DNA of 58,703 bases from the NCBI GenBank assembly GCA_002363035.1, contig DEWA01000040.1, positions 1 to 58,703 on the forward strand, read 5' to 3'. Position 1 is the stretch's first letter. Each line of letters starts with the position of its first letter. Both the position numbers and the translations under genes were made by a program. The stretch is from Verrucomicrobia bacterium UBA3222 (GTDB lineage Bacteria; Verrucomicrobiota; Verrucomicrobiia; Opitutales; UBA9783). Shown here one piece after another: positions 1-9,588 of this stretch. The notes beneath the pieces are model-generated. The model searched no databases. It had not been told where the DNA came from and was given only the letters and a program-made list of their open reading frames with translations.

Positions 1-2
1 TC

Positions 3-428
3 CCTTGCCTTTTTTTGTTGGCGGGCGGTTGTACTAAAACGGAATCGGGATTAACGGGCGTCGGATTGGGTTCCGCCGTCGGCGCAGGCATCGGATACGC
101 TATTGACGGCGGAGCTGGCGGTGCGCTCGCGGGAGCGGCATTGGGTGGCATTGCCGGCGGAGCGGTCGGTGTGGCGACCAACAACGAAGACGAAGAACCT
201 CGGGCATCTAAGCGGCGCAGAACTGTTGAGGAAGCATCTCCATCGTCTTATCGTTCCGAAGATGAATTGGAACGGGCACGTGCCGAAGTCAAGCGGAAGC
301 GGCTGGAACGGGAAACATTGGAGATTGAAAACGAAAAGAAACGCCTGCAACTGGAGAAAAAACGCCTGGAACTGGAGGAAGCCAAACTGGATAAAATGAA
401 ACGGCAGGCACTTCAAAAAGAAGAATAG
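3..428 (+). CDS. Glycine-zipper lipoprotein, 5'-truncated by the window edge
   Basis: The reading frame is open from the window edge, so the true start lies upstream. The first visible residues are hydrophobic and lead into LLAGGC, which resembles a lipobox, so the protein is probably a lipoprotein anchored at Cys after signal peptidase II cleavage. A stretch of repeated small residues (GSAVGAGIGYAIDGG... and GGIAGGAVG) follows, typical of glycine-zipper outer-membrane-associated proteins. The C-terminal half is a highly charged Arg/Lys/Glu segment with heptad-like Leu spacing, probably a coiled coil. No enzyme motif is visible. Role inferred: envelope-associated structural protein. The antisense ORF over the same bases is a shadow. 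Confidence 0.7.
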   Translation, partial: PCLFLLAGGCTKTESGLTGVGLGSAVGAGIGYAIDGGAGGALAGAALGGIAGGAVGVATNNEDEEPRASKRRRTVEEASPSSYRSEDELERARAEVKRKRLERETLEIENEKKRLQLEKKRLELEEAKLDKMKRQALQKEE

Positions 429-601
429 AAACAGGTCGGTTTCAACTTTTATCGATCGCGTCAAATGCTTACGAAGCACCGCCGAGGCGATTGTCGCTTT
501 GCTCGTAACCTTTTGCAAGTATTATCCGCTACATCATTCGGTGCGCTTTGTGCCACTTCCAACCTGTTCCGACCACAATCGTACTCCTGATATATCTGCC
601 T

Positions 602-631
602 TTGACTTGACGCCTGCACCGGTTTTATCAC
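602..631 (+). promoter_or_regulatory. Candidate promoter of tRNA-Ser
   Basis: TTGACT (602-607) is followed 18 bases later by TATCAC (626-631), and the tRNA begins at 645. An overlapping TTGACG (607-612) could be an alternative -35. A TTGAC[GT] element also lies upstream of the other two tRNA genes in this window, which supports its being a real -35 box in this genome. The -10 is weak. Confidence 0.35.
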
Positions 632-644
632 GGAATAAAACCAT

Positions 645-732
645 GGAAGGATGGCGGAGCGGTCGATCGCGGCGGTCTTGAAAACCGTTAAACCGAAAGG
701 TTTCGGGGGTTCGAATCCCTCTCCTTCCGCCA
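645..732 (+). tRNA. tRNA-Ser (anticodon TGA)
   Basis: The 7-bp acceptor stem is GGAAGGA (645-651) with TCCTTCC (722-728), followed by the discriminator G and an encoded CCA (730-732). The anticodon loop CTTGAAA at 677-683 has anticodon TGA at 679-681, which reads UCA. The long variable arm expected of a class II serine tRNA is present (paired AAACC...GGTTT around 689-704), and a T arm with TTCGAAT follows. Total length is 88 nt. Confidence 0.97.
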
Positions 733-762
733 TGTAGAACAAAAGCGGTACTTTGTGAAAAA

Positions 763-1818
763 ATGACGGCTTCGGACGAACACAAAAACATTCTTATCCT
801 CGGCGCAAACGGCTTTATCGGAAGCAGTCTGTGCGCGCATTTGTTGGCAAAAACCTCATATGAAGTGTATGCGGTTGATTTGGCAACACAAAAACTGACG
901 CCGTGCCTTAATCATCCGCGGTTTCATTTTTACGAACGCGATCTGCTCGTTCATCATGAAGATATTCATTATCTCGTAAAAAAGTGCGACATCATCCTCC
1001 CGCTGGTTGCCATCGCAACACCGGAACTTTACGTCACAAAGCCGCTCAGTGTCTTCGAGCTGGATTTCGAAGCCAATTTGAAGGTTATCCGTTGGTGCGA
1101 CGAATACGATAAGCGCGTTATTTTCCCATCCACCTCCGAAGTCTACGGGATGGCAACCGACGAAGCGTTTGAGGAACATACAACAAACTTCGTTCTCGGT
1201 CCTATCGACAAACAACGTTGGATCTACTCCTGCTGTAAACAACTGATGGATCGTCTAATCTACGCATACGGTTTTGAAAAAACTCTCCGCTACACCCTTT
1301 TCCGACCATTCAATTTTATCGGTGCGAAGCTGGATGACATTCGTAACGATGCGGGCTCGCGCATCGTAACGCAGTTTTTACACAATGCTCTGCATCGGCA
1401 ACCGTTAAAGCTGGTGGACGGCGGATGCAATCGCCGCTGTTTTACCTACATTGACGACGGCGTCGATTGTCTGTTGCGCATTATCGAAAATAAAAACAAC
1501 TGTGCGGATAAGGAAATTTTCAACATCGGCAATCCGAACGAAAATTATTCCGTCGCCGAACTCGCGGAGATTTTGAAAGAAGTACTGCGGGAATTCGATG
1601 CCAAACTTGCGGATGCCGTAAAAATCGAAACCGTCTCGGCGGATGATTACTATGGTAAAGGCTATCAGGACGTTGCACGTCGCGTTCCGTCCGTCAAAGC
1701 CGCAAAGGAAAAACTCGGTTGGGAGCCGAAAACCTCCCTCAGGGAAGCTTTGAGAAACATTTTAAATTACCACTTTAACGGTATCGATCCGGATGCAGTT
1801 TTGTTAGGGAACGGGTGA
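763..1818 (+). CDS. UDP-glucuronic acid decarboxylase / UDP-4-keto-pentose synthase-like SDR (ArnA C-terminal-domain family)
   Basis: 351 aa extended short-chain dehydrogenase. The NAD-binding GANGFIG lies at residues 14-20. The catalytic set is Ser/Thr 123-125 (PSTSEVYG), Tyr155 and Lys159 (YSCCK). The RNDAGSR segment, the [10 protein letters not shown] block and the GKGYQDV...R block match the C-terminal decarboxylase half of ArnA and stand-alone UDP-4-keto-pentose/UDP-xylose synthases. Such enzymes oxidise and decarboxylate UDP-glucuronate; the keto product goes to UDP-xylose or to 4-amino-arabinose for lipid A. The N-terminal formyltransferase half of ArnA is absent. It starts 30 bp after tRNA-Ser, without a strong SD. 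Whether it ends at the 4-keto sugar or reduces it cannot be read from sequence. Confidence 0.85.
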   Translation: MTASDEHKNILILGANGFIGSSLCAHLLAKTSYEVYAVDLATQKLTPCLNHPRFHFYERDLLVHHEDIHYLVKKCDIILPLVAIATPELYVTKPLSVFELDFEANLKVIRWCDEYDKRVIFPSTSEVYGMATDEAFEEHTTNFVLGPIDKQRWIYSCCKQLMDRLIYAYGFEKTLRYTLFRPFNFIGAKLDDIRNDAGSRIVTQFLHNALHRQPLKLVDGGCNRRCFTYIDDGVDCLLRIIENKNNCADKEIFNIGNPNENYSVAELAEILKEVLREFDAKLADAVKIETVSADDYYGKGYQDVARRVPSVKAAKEKLGWEPKTSLREALRNILNYHFNGIDPDAVLLGNG

Positions 1819-2311
1819 AACACACGGACTTTTCTCAATCAACTCGCCACAATCAACGGGCTGTAATCTTGGGTGATTGGTGCGTAGCGGGTACTTTCTT
1901 TCATCGATAAATGCTTTTGACTTCCGAAACACTCAAATGCATCTGTTTTCTTCGTGCCTCGCTTCGTTTTTACGAGACAATCGGTGGTGTTTGTAACAAA
2001 CGATAAGTGATAAAAGCACCATCGACGTATCGTATTCTCGAGAATCACAACCCGAAAACCCGCGCCGGCACGATTGACTGAGAATGCGTTTGAAATATCC
2101 GAATGCAAAACGGACGTTTCCCGAAAAAATTCCGCCAAAAAAATTTTCGCAACCACTCACAATCCGCAAAAACGGCGGCATTTCTCCGAAAAACACCCGT
2201 TTTTCAGCTTTTCCCATGAACCTAAAAATACCCGTTCCTGCCGCATCCAAATCGGTTTCCGATTCAAAAGCTTGATTTTTGTCTTTCATTTTTCCATGTT
2301 TGAGATAGATT
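1819..2311. other. Intergenic region, no gene seen
   Basis: 493 bases between the UDP-sugar decarboxylase gene and greA. The short ORFs here overlap one another on both strands and none has recognisable motifs. A weak promoter-like pair, TTGACT at 2074-2079 and TATCCG at 2096-2101, could serve greA, but lies over 200 bases upstream of its start. Confidence 0.5.
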
Positions 2312-4153
2312 ATGAATTTCGACACGATGCAACGGCTCATGGCAGCCTATCCCCAACTGAAACGTCAACAGGCAACTTTGGAAGCACTCGAAGCGGATGC
2401 GTGGTGCTGTCACGGCAGTTGGGGCGTCGGATGCATTCAAAGTGTCGACACGGAAAACAATCGCATTGTCATTCAATTCGAATCGCAGGCGGAGCCGAAA
2501 TCCATGGATTTGGCGTTTTGTCTCCAAAAACTGCAGGTTTTGCCCGAAACACACATTATCGTTGAGGTAAGAAAAGACCCCAAGGCGGCAGAGCGGTTAT
2601 TGAAAACCGATCCGAGCGAGTGGGTCGTTAAAGCCTTGCAAAGTTTTCCCGACCGACAGGCAAGTCCGTTGGCGCTGGAAGCGCTGTTGCGACAAGCGTT
2701 GGAGCCGCTTTTCAAACCCGCCGCCTTCAAATACTGGTGGAGTTCGGTTCAAAAGGCATTGCTTCAAAATCCCCTGATTTGTGTTCCGAGGAACAAAACG
2801 GGCGTCTTTGCTCTGCGCGCCGAACCGATTTCGCGCGAGCATGAGCTGCTGGATGCGCTTCTGTCCGCCAAGCAGGCGGCGCAAAAAGTCACCCTCGGCA
2901 TGCAGTTGTGTCAGTTGCCGAGTTTGGAAGGCATTCGCAAGGAACTTCCGTCGGTTCTTGAGGTCATCTCGCCGTTGACGGAACATGCGACCTTAACGCC
3001 GGCGCAACGGTTGGAAGCCTGCTGGATTTGCAGTGACATTGCCCGCACGGTCGACGCCGATGCGGAACCGTTTAAACAAAGTGCGCGCAATCTGGTGCAG
3101 GATGCCAAGCAATTACCCGATTTGGCGGAGAAAATACCGCACGTGCATCACGAACGCCTGATGCGGTTATTGATAAAAGCTTGCCCCGACGATTGGCAGG
3201 AGGTTGTACTTTCGCTTTTAAAGAACGGCTCGTCGGGTCTCATCGATGCCTGTTTCAGTTGTCTGGTAAAACAAAAGCGGGAAGCACTCTTAACGGAAAC
3301 GTTAGAAAAGTGGCTGCGGGAACAGTCTCTCGGCGATTCGTTATTGATTTGGATTCTCCGACACCGCAAGGTACCGCCTTTTGCCGCTTTATTGACACCG
3401 CTGTTCGGAACACAATTTCTGACGTGTGTTTTGCAGGCGATTGACGGCGATGCGCTCGGTGTGGCACCGGGACGTCGCATCGCATTGGCGGAGGAGCTCA
3501 ATAAAGATACAACGCTCATCGGCGATCTGTTAAAGAACGCCACCGTGTCGACGGCGACCGACTTGGCGCGTCTGCTCATGAGCAATCAGGGGTTGGATGA
3601 TTTGAAAAAACGCTCCTTGTTGGCGCGCTTCATTCGCATTTTCCCGGAATTGCAATCGTTCGCCGAAAATCCGTCCGGCAAATCCGAAGAAACGCTTTGG
3701 GTCTCGCAAGCGGGTTTAGAGACCGCAAAAGCGGAATACGCGACGCTCGTTAACGAAAAAATTCCCGCCAACAAAGCGGCGATTGCCAAAGCGCGCGAGT
3801 TGGGGGATTTAAGAGAGAATTCGGAATATAAGATGGCGCGTCAGGATCAGACGGTTCTGCTGGCGCGAAAGTCGGAATTGGAGAAATTTATCAACCGTGC
3901 GCGCGTGATTGCGGCGGATGCGGTCAAAACGGACAAGGTAAATGTCGGCACCAAAGTGACCCTAAAAAATGCTTCCGGCACATCGACGGTTTATACGATT
4001 TTGGGTGCCGGCGACAGCGATCCAAAGAAGAATATCGTTTCTTATCAAACACCACTGGCGCAGGCGATGCTCGGGCGCGCCGTCGGCGAAAGCGTTACGT
4101 TACCGAACGGCGAAACCGCGTCGGTGCAATCGATCCAACGTTACGACGCTTAA
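2312..4153 (+). CDS. greA: Transcript cleavage factor GreA with long N-terminal extension
   Basis: 613 aa; ordinary GreA is about 158 aa. Only the last roughly 155 residues are GreA: a coiled-coil N-terminal domain with the tip motif ELGDLRENSEY, holding the acidic catalytic pair Asp499 and Glu502, and then the FKBP-like C-terminal domain. GreA inserts its coiled coil into the RNA polymerase secondary channel and stimulates cleavage of backtracked RNA. The first 450 residues are a mostly helical, repeat-rich region with no motif I recognise. Chlamydial GreA is likewise extended, so this points to a PVC-type lineage. The start has only a poor SD. recD2 follows three bases after the stop, so the two are probably co-transcribed. 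Confidence 0.88.
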   Translation: MNFDTMQRLMAAYPQLKRQQATLEALEADAWCCHGSWGVGCIQSVDTENNRIVIQFESQAEPKSMDLAFCLQKLQVLPETHIIVEVRKDPKAAERLLKTDPSEWVVKALQSFPDRQASPLALEALLRQALEPLFKPAAFKYWWSSVQKALLQNPLICVPRNKTGVFALRAEPISREHELLDALLSAKQAAQKVTLGMQLCQLPSLEGIRKELPSVLEVISPLTEHATLTPAQRLEACWICSDIARTVDADAEPFKQSARNLVQDAKQLPDLAEKIPHVHHERLMRLLIKACPDDWQEVVLSLLKNGSSGLIDACFSCLVKQKREALLTETLEKWLREQSLGDSLLIWILRHRKVPPFAALLTPLFGTQFLTCVLQAIDGDALGVAPGRRIALAEELNKDTTLIGDLLKNATVSTATDLARLLMSNQGLDDLKKRSLLARFIRIFPELQSFAENPSGKSEETLWVSQAGLETAKAEYATLVNEKIPANKAAIAKARELGDLRENSEYKMARQDQTVLLARKSELEKFINRARVIAADAVKTDKVNVGTKVTLKNASGTSTVYTILGAGDSDPKKNIVSYQTPLAQAMLGRAVGESVTLPNGETASVQSIQRYDA

Positions 4154-4156
4154 TCG

Positions 4157-6391
4157 GTGAAGTCGCCGTCTTCTTCCGCGAACGCTCTCGATCTCGGTAA
4201 AGAAGAGGTTCGGTTGAAAGGCGTTCTCAAACGCATCGTTTTTACCAATCCGACCAACGGCTATTCGGTCTGTTTGTTGGATTTAACGCACAACGGCGGT
4301 ACCGCCACGATCACGGGACATTTTCCCGGCGTGCAGTGCGGTGAGACCCTGACGGTGCGCGGGCAGTGGCAGGAACACGAAAAGTTCGGCAAACAGTTCA
4401 AATGTACCGCCTTCGAAGCCACTCTGCCGGCGGACGTTCACGGTATCCGCCAGTATTTGAGCAGCGGACTCATTCACGGCATCGGCAAGGAATATGCGGG
4501 GAAGATTGTCGAATTTTTTGGCGAAGATACGTTTTACGTCCTCAATGAAGCCTCCGCACGCCTGACGGACGTACCCGGCATCGGCAAAAAACGCGCCGCC
4601 ATGATTAAGAAAGCGTGGGACGAACAGCGCGCCGTTCGCGACACAATGATTTTCCTTCAAGCCTACGGCATCACCAATTCCCAATGTCTGCGCCTCTGGC
4701 AACATTACGGCGTACAGACCAAGGAGGTGATTTCGAAAAATCCCTACGTCATTGCCGATGCCATCGACGGCATCGGGTTCAAATCGGCGGACAAAATCGC
4801 ACTCAACCTCGGGCTCACCGTCGACAGCAGTTTCCGCATCGATGCGGGGCTGGAGTACGTTCTGTCGCAGGCGGAAAGCGAAGGCAATACCGGGGCGAGT
4901 CGTTCGCAACTGACCCAAACCGCCGCCGCACTGTTGGAATTATCCGAAAACGTCGTTCAAAAGCGCCTGGAAGCGTTGCTGGCGACGGACGTTTTGTCGG
5001 AATATCCTGCGTCGCAACTGGTACAGCGCAATAAAACAGCCATTCACGAAGCCTGCATTGCCAAACATATTCAACGGCTCTACGCGACCCCTTCGCATTT
5101 GCCGCCCATTCACATCGAAAATGCGCTTCTTTGGAGTGAAACCAAGCTCAACATTCATTGGTCGGAGGTACAAAAAAACGCCCTGCGTTCCATTCTCCAA
5201 AACAAACTTTCCATTTTGACGGGCGGTCCGGGAACGGGCAAAACCACCCTGTTGCGCGCGCTTGTCGGCGTCCTCGGTGCCAAACACGTACGCCTGGGAT
5301 TGGCGGCTCCGACCGGGCGTGCCGCGCAAAGAATGTCCGAAACAACGGGTTTTACGGCGCGCACCGTTCACCGAACGCTCAAATACGAACCTTCCATCGG
5401 TCGCTTCACCTATGACGAAAACAACACTTTGCCGGTGGATTTTCTCATTCTCGACGAGGCGGGCATGTTGGATGTTGCCCTGACGCATTCTCTTTTGCGC
5501 GCCCTGCCGGATGCAACGCACCTCTTATTGGTCGGCGATATTTACCAACTTCCCTCCGTGGGTGCCGGCAACGTTCTGCACGATTGCATTGAAAGCCCTT
5601 ATTTTCACGTCACCTATTTAAATGACATTTTTCGCCAGGGAAAGCGCAGTTCCATCGTGACCGTCGCGCACAATATCCTCGAAGGTAAATGCAAATTGGA
5701 AGCACCAATCTGTTCGCCGGAACATCCGCAACCGTTGGAAGAAGATTTGTATTTTGTTCCCGCCGCCCAACCGGAAGAGGGCTTAAAAACCCTGGAACGC
5801 CTTTGTTGGGAATTTTTACCGAAGCAATACCGCGTCGATCCGATTCGGGATCTTCAAATTCTCGCCCCCATGCACCGCGGTTCGGTCGGCATCGAACAAA
5901 TCAACAGCCTCTTTCAGCAACACGCCGGTCTGCAACGGCGTAAAATGCAAATCGGCGAACAAGCCTTCTTCGTCGGCGACAAAGTCATTCAGTTGAAAAA
6001 CGATTACAACAACGGTATTTTCAACGGCGATCTCGGCATCATTAAAGAAGTGAACGAGGAAGATAACACCGTCACCGTTCAATTCAACGACGAACCACAC
6101 GTTTTGGAACGATCGGCGTGTTTGCACTTGAAATTGGCATACGCCATCAGCATCCACAAATCCCAGGGCAGCGAATTCCCGATCGTCGTCATCCCGTTAT
6201 TTACGCAACATTTCGTGATGCTGAAGCGCAATTTACTCTACACTGCCGTGACGCGCGGTCGCAAAAAAGTCTTTTTACTCGGTGACGCACGCGCTTACTC
6301 GATTGCCGTTCGCACCCTGGACAGCACCGTCCGAAGAACTACCCTTTCGGAACGGCTGAAATGCGGGTTTAAGGGGAACAAAATCGTTTAA
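4157..6391 (+). CDS. recD2: RecD2-type superfamily 1B 5'-3' DNA helicase
   Basis: 744 aa, the usual length for stand-alone RecD2 (YrrC), which works without RecBC. Order: N-terminal OB-like domain, helix-hairpin-helix repeats (DVPGIGKKRA and nearby), then the motor. Walker A GGPGTGKTT is at residues 356-364, followed by Walker B LILDEAGM and the C-terminal motif with IHKSQGSEF that couples ATP hydrolysis to translocation. The role is DNA repair and unwinding in the cytoplasm. GTG start three bases after the greA stop, giving the usual family N-terminus. The long antisense ORFs across this gene are shadows. Confidence 0.93.
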   Translation: MKSPSSSANALDLGKEEVRLKGVLKRIVFTNPTNGYSVCLLDLTHNGGTATITGHFPGVQCGETLTVRGQWQEHEKFGKQFKCTAFEATLPADVHGIRQYLSSGLIHGIGKEYAGKIVEFFGEDTFYVLNEASARLTDVPGIGKKRAAMIKKAWDEQRAVRDTMIFLQAYGITNSQCLRLWQHYGVQTKEVISKNPYVIADAIDGIGFKSADKIALNLGLTVDSSFRIDAGLEYVLSQAESEGNTGASRSQLTQTAAALLELSENVVQKRLEALLATDVLSEYPASQLVQRNKTAIHEACIAKHIQRLYATPSHLPPIHIENALLWSETKLNIHWSEVQKNALRSILQNKLSILTGGPGTGKTTLLRALVGVLGAKHVRLGLAAPTGRAAQRMSETTGFTARTVHRTLKYEPSIGRFTYDENNTLPVDFLILDEAGMLDVALTHSLLRALPDATHLLLVGDIYQLPSVGAGNVLHDCIESPYFHVTYLNDIFRQGKRSSIVTVAHNILEGKCKLEAPICSPEHPQPLEEDLYFVPAAQPEEGLKTLERLCWEFLPKQYRVDPIRDLQILAPMHRGSVGIEQINSLFQQHAGLQRRKMQIGEQAFFVGDKVIQLKNDYNNGIFNGDLGIIKEVNEEDNTVTVQFNDEPHVLERSACLHLKLAYAISIHKSQGSEFPIVVIPLFTQHFVMLKRNLLYTAVTRGRKKVFLLGDARAYSIAVRTLDSTVRRTTLSERLKCGFKGNKIV

Positions 6392-6673
6392 AAAATCGCA
6401 AACGGCTTTGGTTTGTTCTTGACGTTCCAAACCAAGTGCTTCGAACAATTATTCTCTCAACTTTTAAATCATCGCTTTTGCCTGCTCCGTAATGTTTTTC
6501 CGCCCACTTTTTCGCCTATAAACATTCGCATTAAGTACTGTCTTTTTCCCACACGACTGTATCGACGTATCTTTCGGCACCTCATTTTCAATTTCCGAAA
6601 AACCTCCCTTACTCCACTCCCCTTTTTTTCTCTAAAACCTTGCCCCATCTCCACTCTCTTTTACCCTGAAATC

Positions 6674-7762
6674 GTGCGTCCTCTCCCGCATTCATATTTA
6701 ATTTCGATCGGCATTCTTTCGCGCGAGCAAAGCAAAAAGCACATCCGACTTGCGGTGCAACAACCGCCTTCGGGCGATGCGTTGCAGTACTTAAACTATC
6801 TAAAGCAAACTCAATCCGTTGCCGTCGAAATCGAAGCGGTTAATGAAGAAGCATTTCAAAAAGCCGTTTCGGAATTTCGGCGGGCGCAACGGAGCAATGA
6901 AGCCTCTTTTTTGGAGCAAAAGCTGGCGAACGTTTTGACGATCGCCCATGAAAACGGTTGTTCGGATATCCACTTTGAACCGTCCAAGGAAGATATTAAA
7001 ATCTTCACGCGGCGTCTGGGACAACGCACATTCCTGGAACGTTGGCCGCACGAATGGCTGAAAACCTTCGTCAATATCCTCAAAATCAAATCCGAACTGG
7101 ATATTCAGGCAACAACGACGCCGCTTAACGGGCAATTTTCGTATTCACTGCCCAAGGAGACGGTTTTCTGCCGCATCTCCATCCTGCCGAGTTTGCACGG
7201 CGACTGCATCGTGCTTCGGTTGCACTCGCCGAACCAAAACAAATCATACGACATGGAGCCGCTGTTGCAAACCGCATTCGCGAAAGCCGTTCTGGAAGCC
7301 CGACCCGGTTTATGGATCCTCAGCGGTCCGATCGGGAACGGGAAAACAACCTCTTATTATCATTTACTGAACCGCATCAAGCATCAAAAGCGCGTTTTCA
7401 GTTTCGAAGATCCGATTGAAATTTTCCATCCGCACCTGCTTCAATTCAAAGCGACGCGCGACCTGCTCGCCGAACCGTGGATGCGCATTTTGGTGCGGCA
7501 AAGCGTCAATGTCGTCGGCTTCGGCGAAGTGCGTTCCGCGGAACAGCTGAAATTCGTCGTCAATGCCGCGCTGACGGGGCACTGCGTCCTGACAACGTTC
7601 CACGCCAATTCCGTCAACGGAGCCCTGCAACGTCTCGCTAATTTTCACTACGCCGAAGAGCAAGCGGCTCTATTCCTCGGCGGTATTCTGCATCAACATT
7701 GGGACGAAACAAAAACCGAAAAACGTTCTCTTGTGTTGGACGAACGGATTTTTCAGCACTGA
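6674..7762 (+). CDS. GspE/PilB-family secretion ATPase, short and divergent
   Basis: About 362 aa from the chosen GTG; the open frame extends to 6413, but 6413-6670 is a T/C-rich stretch unlike coding sequence. Family motifs: SDIHFEP, typical of the GspE N2 domain; Walker A GPIGNGKTT; an Asp-box-like EDPIE; the His-box TGHCVLTTFHANS. The Walker B region reads VVGFGEVRS rather than the usual IxxGEIRD form, so it is unusual. The protein ends soon after the His box and lacks the tetracysteine zinc domain of full GspE. Family members are hexameric ATPases driving type II secretion or pilus assembly. No other gsp or pil gene is present here, so the partner system is unknown. Confidence 0.75.
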   Translation: MRPLPHSYLISIGILSREQSKKHIRLAVQQPPSGDALQYLNYLKQTQSVAVEIEAVNEEAFQKAVSEFRRAQRSNEASFLEQKLANVLTIAHENGCSDIHFEPSKEDIKIFTRRLGQRTFLERWPHEWLKTFVNILKIKSELDIQATTTPLNGQFSYSLPKETVFCRISILPSLHGDCIVLRLHSPNQNKSYDMEPLLQTAFAKAVLEARPGLWILSGPIGNGKTTSYYHLLNRIKHQKRVFSFEDPIEIFHPHLLQFKATRDLLAEPWMRILVRQSVNVVGFGEVRSAEQLKFVVNAALTGHCVLTTFHANSVNGALQRLANFHYAEEQAALFLGGILHQHWDETKTEKRSLVLDERIFQH

Positions 7763-7894
7763 AATACCTGCGGGATATTATTCAAGGACAATTTTAAACG
7801 CTTTCCCGTTTGATTTCAGGTCGCAAACCCGCGATATCGCGAACATACAAAGAACCTTTCCAATGCCGCCGAATATAAAAAGCAACCCGAAGAA

Positions 7895-7946
7895 AAAAAC
7901 GGAGAAACATCCCGCTTTTTGGTTTGCGGAAAACTTCTCCGTTTTA
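7895..7946. terminator. Bidirectional stem-loop terminator between converging genes
   Basis: An inverted repeat with an outer stem of AAAACGGAGAA (ending at 7906) and TTCTCCGTTTT (7935-7945) encloses a smaller CCGC/GCGG stem. Runs of A on the left and T on the right would give a U-tract in either direction. It sits between the GspE-like gene (+) and the translocator-like gene (-). Confidence 0.6.
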
Positions 7947-7951
7947 ATGTT

Positions 7952-7977
7952 AGCGTCCGAAATATGCTTCCGACGCT
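7952..7977 (-). terminator. Hairpin just after the translocator-like stop codon
   Basis: AGCGTCCGAA and TTCCGACGCT pair over ten bases with one mismatch, with a 6-base loop, immediately beyond the stop codon of the minus-strand gene. There is no clear T-run on its own; with the stem-loop at 7895-7946 it probably forms a compound terminator. Confidence 0.4.
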
Positions 7978-9057
7978 CTACGCCGCAATCTGCATTTCCG
8001 TCTGTCGGGCGTTTTGATTCAACTGCTGTATCATGGAAAGTAGGTTATTGATAAAGTCCATAAGCGCTTTCGCGGTCGACTGATTTTGTTCCTGCGCCTT
8101 CCGCATGATTTCCATTACCATGGCTTCCCGTTCCGCCTTTATATCCGCATCTTTTGCATCTTTCTGTTGCATCGCACTGACAACTCCGGCGATCCCCTGC
8201 GCCATTTGCGAGGCTGCCTGCCCGCCCGACGACATCGCGCCGCCGAGTGTAAACTGTGGTTGACCTGAAACGTCCAGGTTCTTAAGCTTAGCTTGCGCTT
8301 CCACTTCAGAGATCTCTTTCGCACCCAGTTTGTTTGATACCTCTTTACTTGCCTTCATCGTCCTAGCGGCACTCCCCATTTGCATGGCAGTTCCGGCAAT
8401 CGTCAGCCCCAACGAAATAAAACCCATGACAATACTGGTAACAGCCGATGTCATCGCCGCATCGTACTGCTTGTCTCTTGATGTTTCCATGTCTTTGATC
8501 TTGGCTTCAAACGAAGACATCAGGTTATTCAGATTCAGCAGATCGTTTTGTCGCTGCGTTGTCAGCATCTGCGCAAACACCGCAATGAGCAATTTCAGCA
8601 ATTCTCGCATATCGCTGTCGGTCACGGCTTTTATGAACGGTTCCGCCGCCGAAAGCCCCGTATTGACCAGTTTCTGAAACTGTTTGTCTTCGGAAGACAC
8701 CAATAAACTGCCGAGAATACTCGGAAGATCTTTTACCGATTTGTTCAAATCCGACAAAACGGTCGGCAATTCATCGAATTTACATCTCAATAAATTCGCC
8801 AATTTATTTCCCAATATCGGATTTGCCCACAAAGCCTGCTGTATATCCTCCGTTTTCGTTCCCGCAAACAGCGCATTGACCTGCGACGTATAGTTTTCTA
8901 TCTTCTTAGCGTCCTCCGCGGTGGTTTCACGGGTAATGTTGATAATACCCGAACTGTCCGTATGCGGCTTGGCCGCCTCCTTTAACTTATCAACGGAATT
9001 CGTGTAATTAACCGCATCTGTCGTGAGACTTTGACTGTTGAATGTAACTTCGCTCAT
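7978..9057 (-). CDS. Probable T3SS translocon/secreted protein (YopB/IpaB/EspD-like)
   Basis: 359 aa from the ATG at 9057; the frame is open further upstream, but that stretch is not like the family and the chosen start is preceded by a purine-rich AAGATTAAG. The N-terminus is polar and Ser/Thr/Asn-rich, as in T3SS substrates, with no Sec signal. Helical, Gln/Leu-rich segments follow. One strongly hydrophobic segment (residues 202-232) and a weaker Gly/Ala-rich one (270-296) are flanked by coiled-coil-prone helices (about 165-197 and 297-356). This layout matches translocator proteins that insert into host membranes. The nearby YscY-like gene and sctV support the assignment. It could also be an effector or a needle-tip protein; sequence alone does not settle it. 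Confidence 0.6.
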   Translation of the reverse strand: MSEVTFNSQSLTTDAVNYTNSVDKLKEAAKPHTDSSGIINITRETTAEDAKKIENYTSQVNALFAGTKTEDIQQALWANPILGNKLANLLRCKFDELPTVLSDLNKSVKDLPSILGSLLVSSEDKQFQKLVNTGLSAAEPFIKAVTDSDMRELLKLLIAVFAQMLTTQRQNDLLNLNNLMSSFEAKIKDMETSRDKQYDAAMTSAVTSIVMGFISLGLTIAGTAMQMGSAARTMKASKEVSNKLGAKEISEVEAQAKLKNLDVSGQPQFTLGGAMSSGGQAASQMAQGIAGVVSAMQQKDAKDADIKAEREAMVMEIMRKAQEQNQSTAKALMDFINNLLSMIQQLNQNARQTEMQIAA

Positions 9058-9588
9058 AATCTTAATCTTTTGGTACATGCGCCAGTTTAACGCATGCTTA
9101 TGAACGTAGAACGGATGTTTTTTGGAAAACTTTCGAAAATTTTTGTGTATCTGGGAAAAATCAGTGGCGGTACGACAGGCAAGATACCCCGCTGCAATGT
9201 CCTCCGACACGACAGATGCAACAGGCGCGTGCGCCACAACCCTGCACGCCGTCGTTCAACACTCAACCCTCAACAGCCGTGAAATAAAAACCGAAGCAAG
9301 GGCACGGAAAACCTCAAAATGGTACCCCGAACCTCAATTTAAAGCAACACCGTTACGTAATCCAAGTAAGTGCATCCCCTGTTTGTTCGACGACAACTCG
9401 TACCCGATACATACGACGCTTCTTCGACCACATGCAGGTGAAAGCCGTCACTTTCCCGACTTATTGAACATCTGCTCCGTGATGATTGACCTGCTTTCTC
9501 GGATCTTCAGATTTCTTACTTATCCTGTGCAAAAAAGCTAATCATCAAAAAACGAAGCCATTTTTTCCCTTTTTAAGTTAAGACCCCT
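9058..9588. other. Intergenic region, no gene seen
   Basis: 531 bases between two minus-strand genes. The ORFs here have no motifs and overlap each other. It probably holds the promoter of the translocator-like gene and the end of the preceding unit, but I could not pick a convincing -35/-10 pair. Confidence 0.5.

Noticed and set aside
51..518. 155-aa antisense ORF
   Set aside because: Lies opposite the lipoprotein gene and gives a low-complexity Phe/Leu-rich translation; a shadow of its codon pattern.
4283..5521. Two long minus-strand ORFs inside recD2
   Set aside because: The plus-strand frame has all helicase motifs; the antisense ORFs have none.
6413..6673. N-terminal extension of the GspE-like protein
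   Set aside because: T/C-rich sequence with no family similarity; a start at 6674 fits better.
6674..7762. T3SS ATPase SctN
   Set aside because: Motifs (SDIHFEP, His box) belong to GspE/PilB, not to the F1-like SctN family.
9122..9541. 139-aa plus-strand ORF
   Set aside because: No motif, overlaps other ORFs, composition unlike neighbouring genes.
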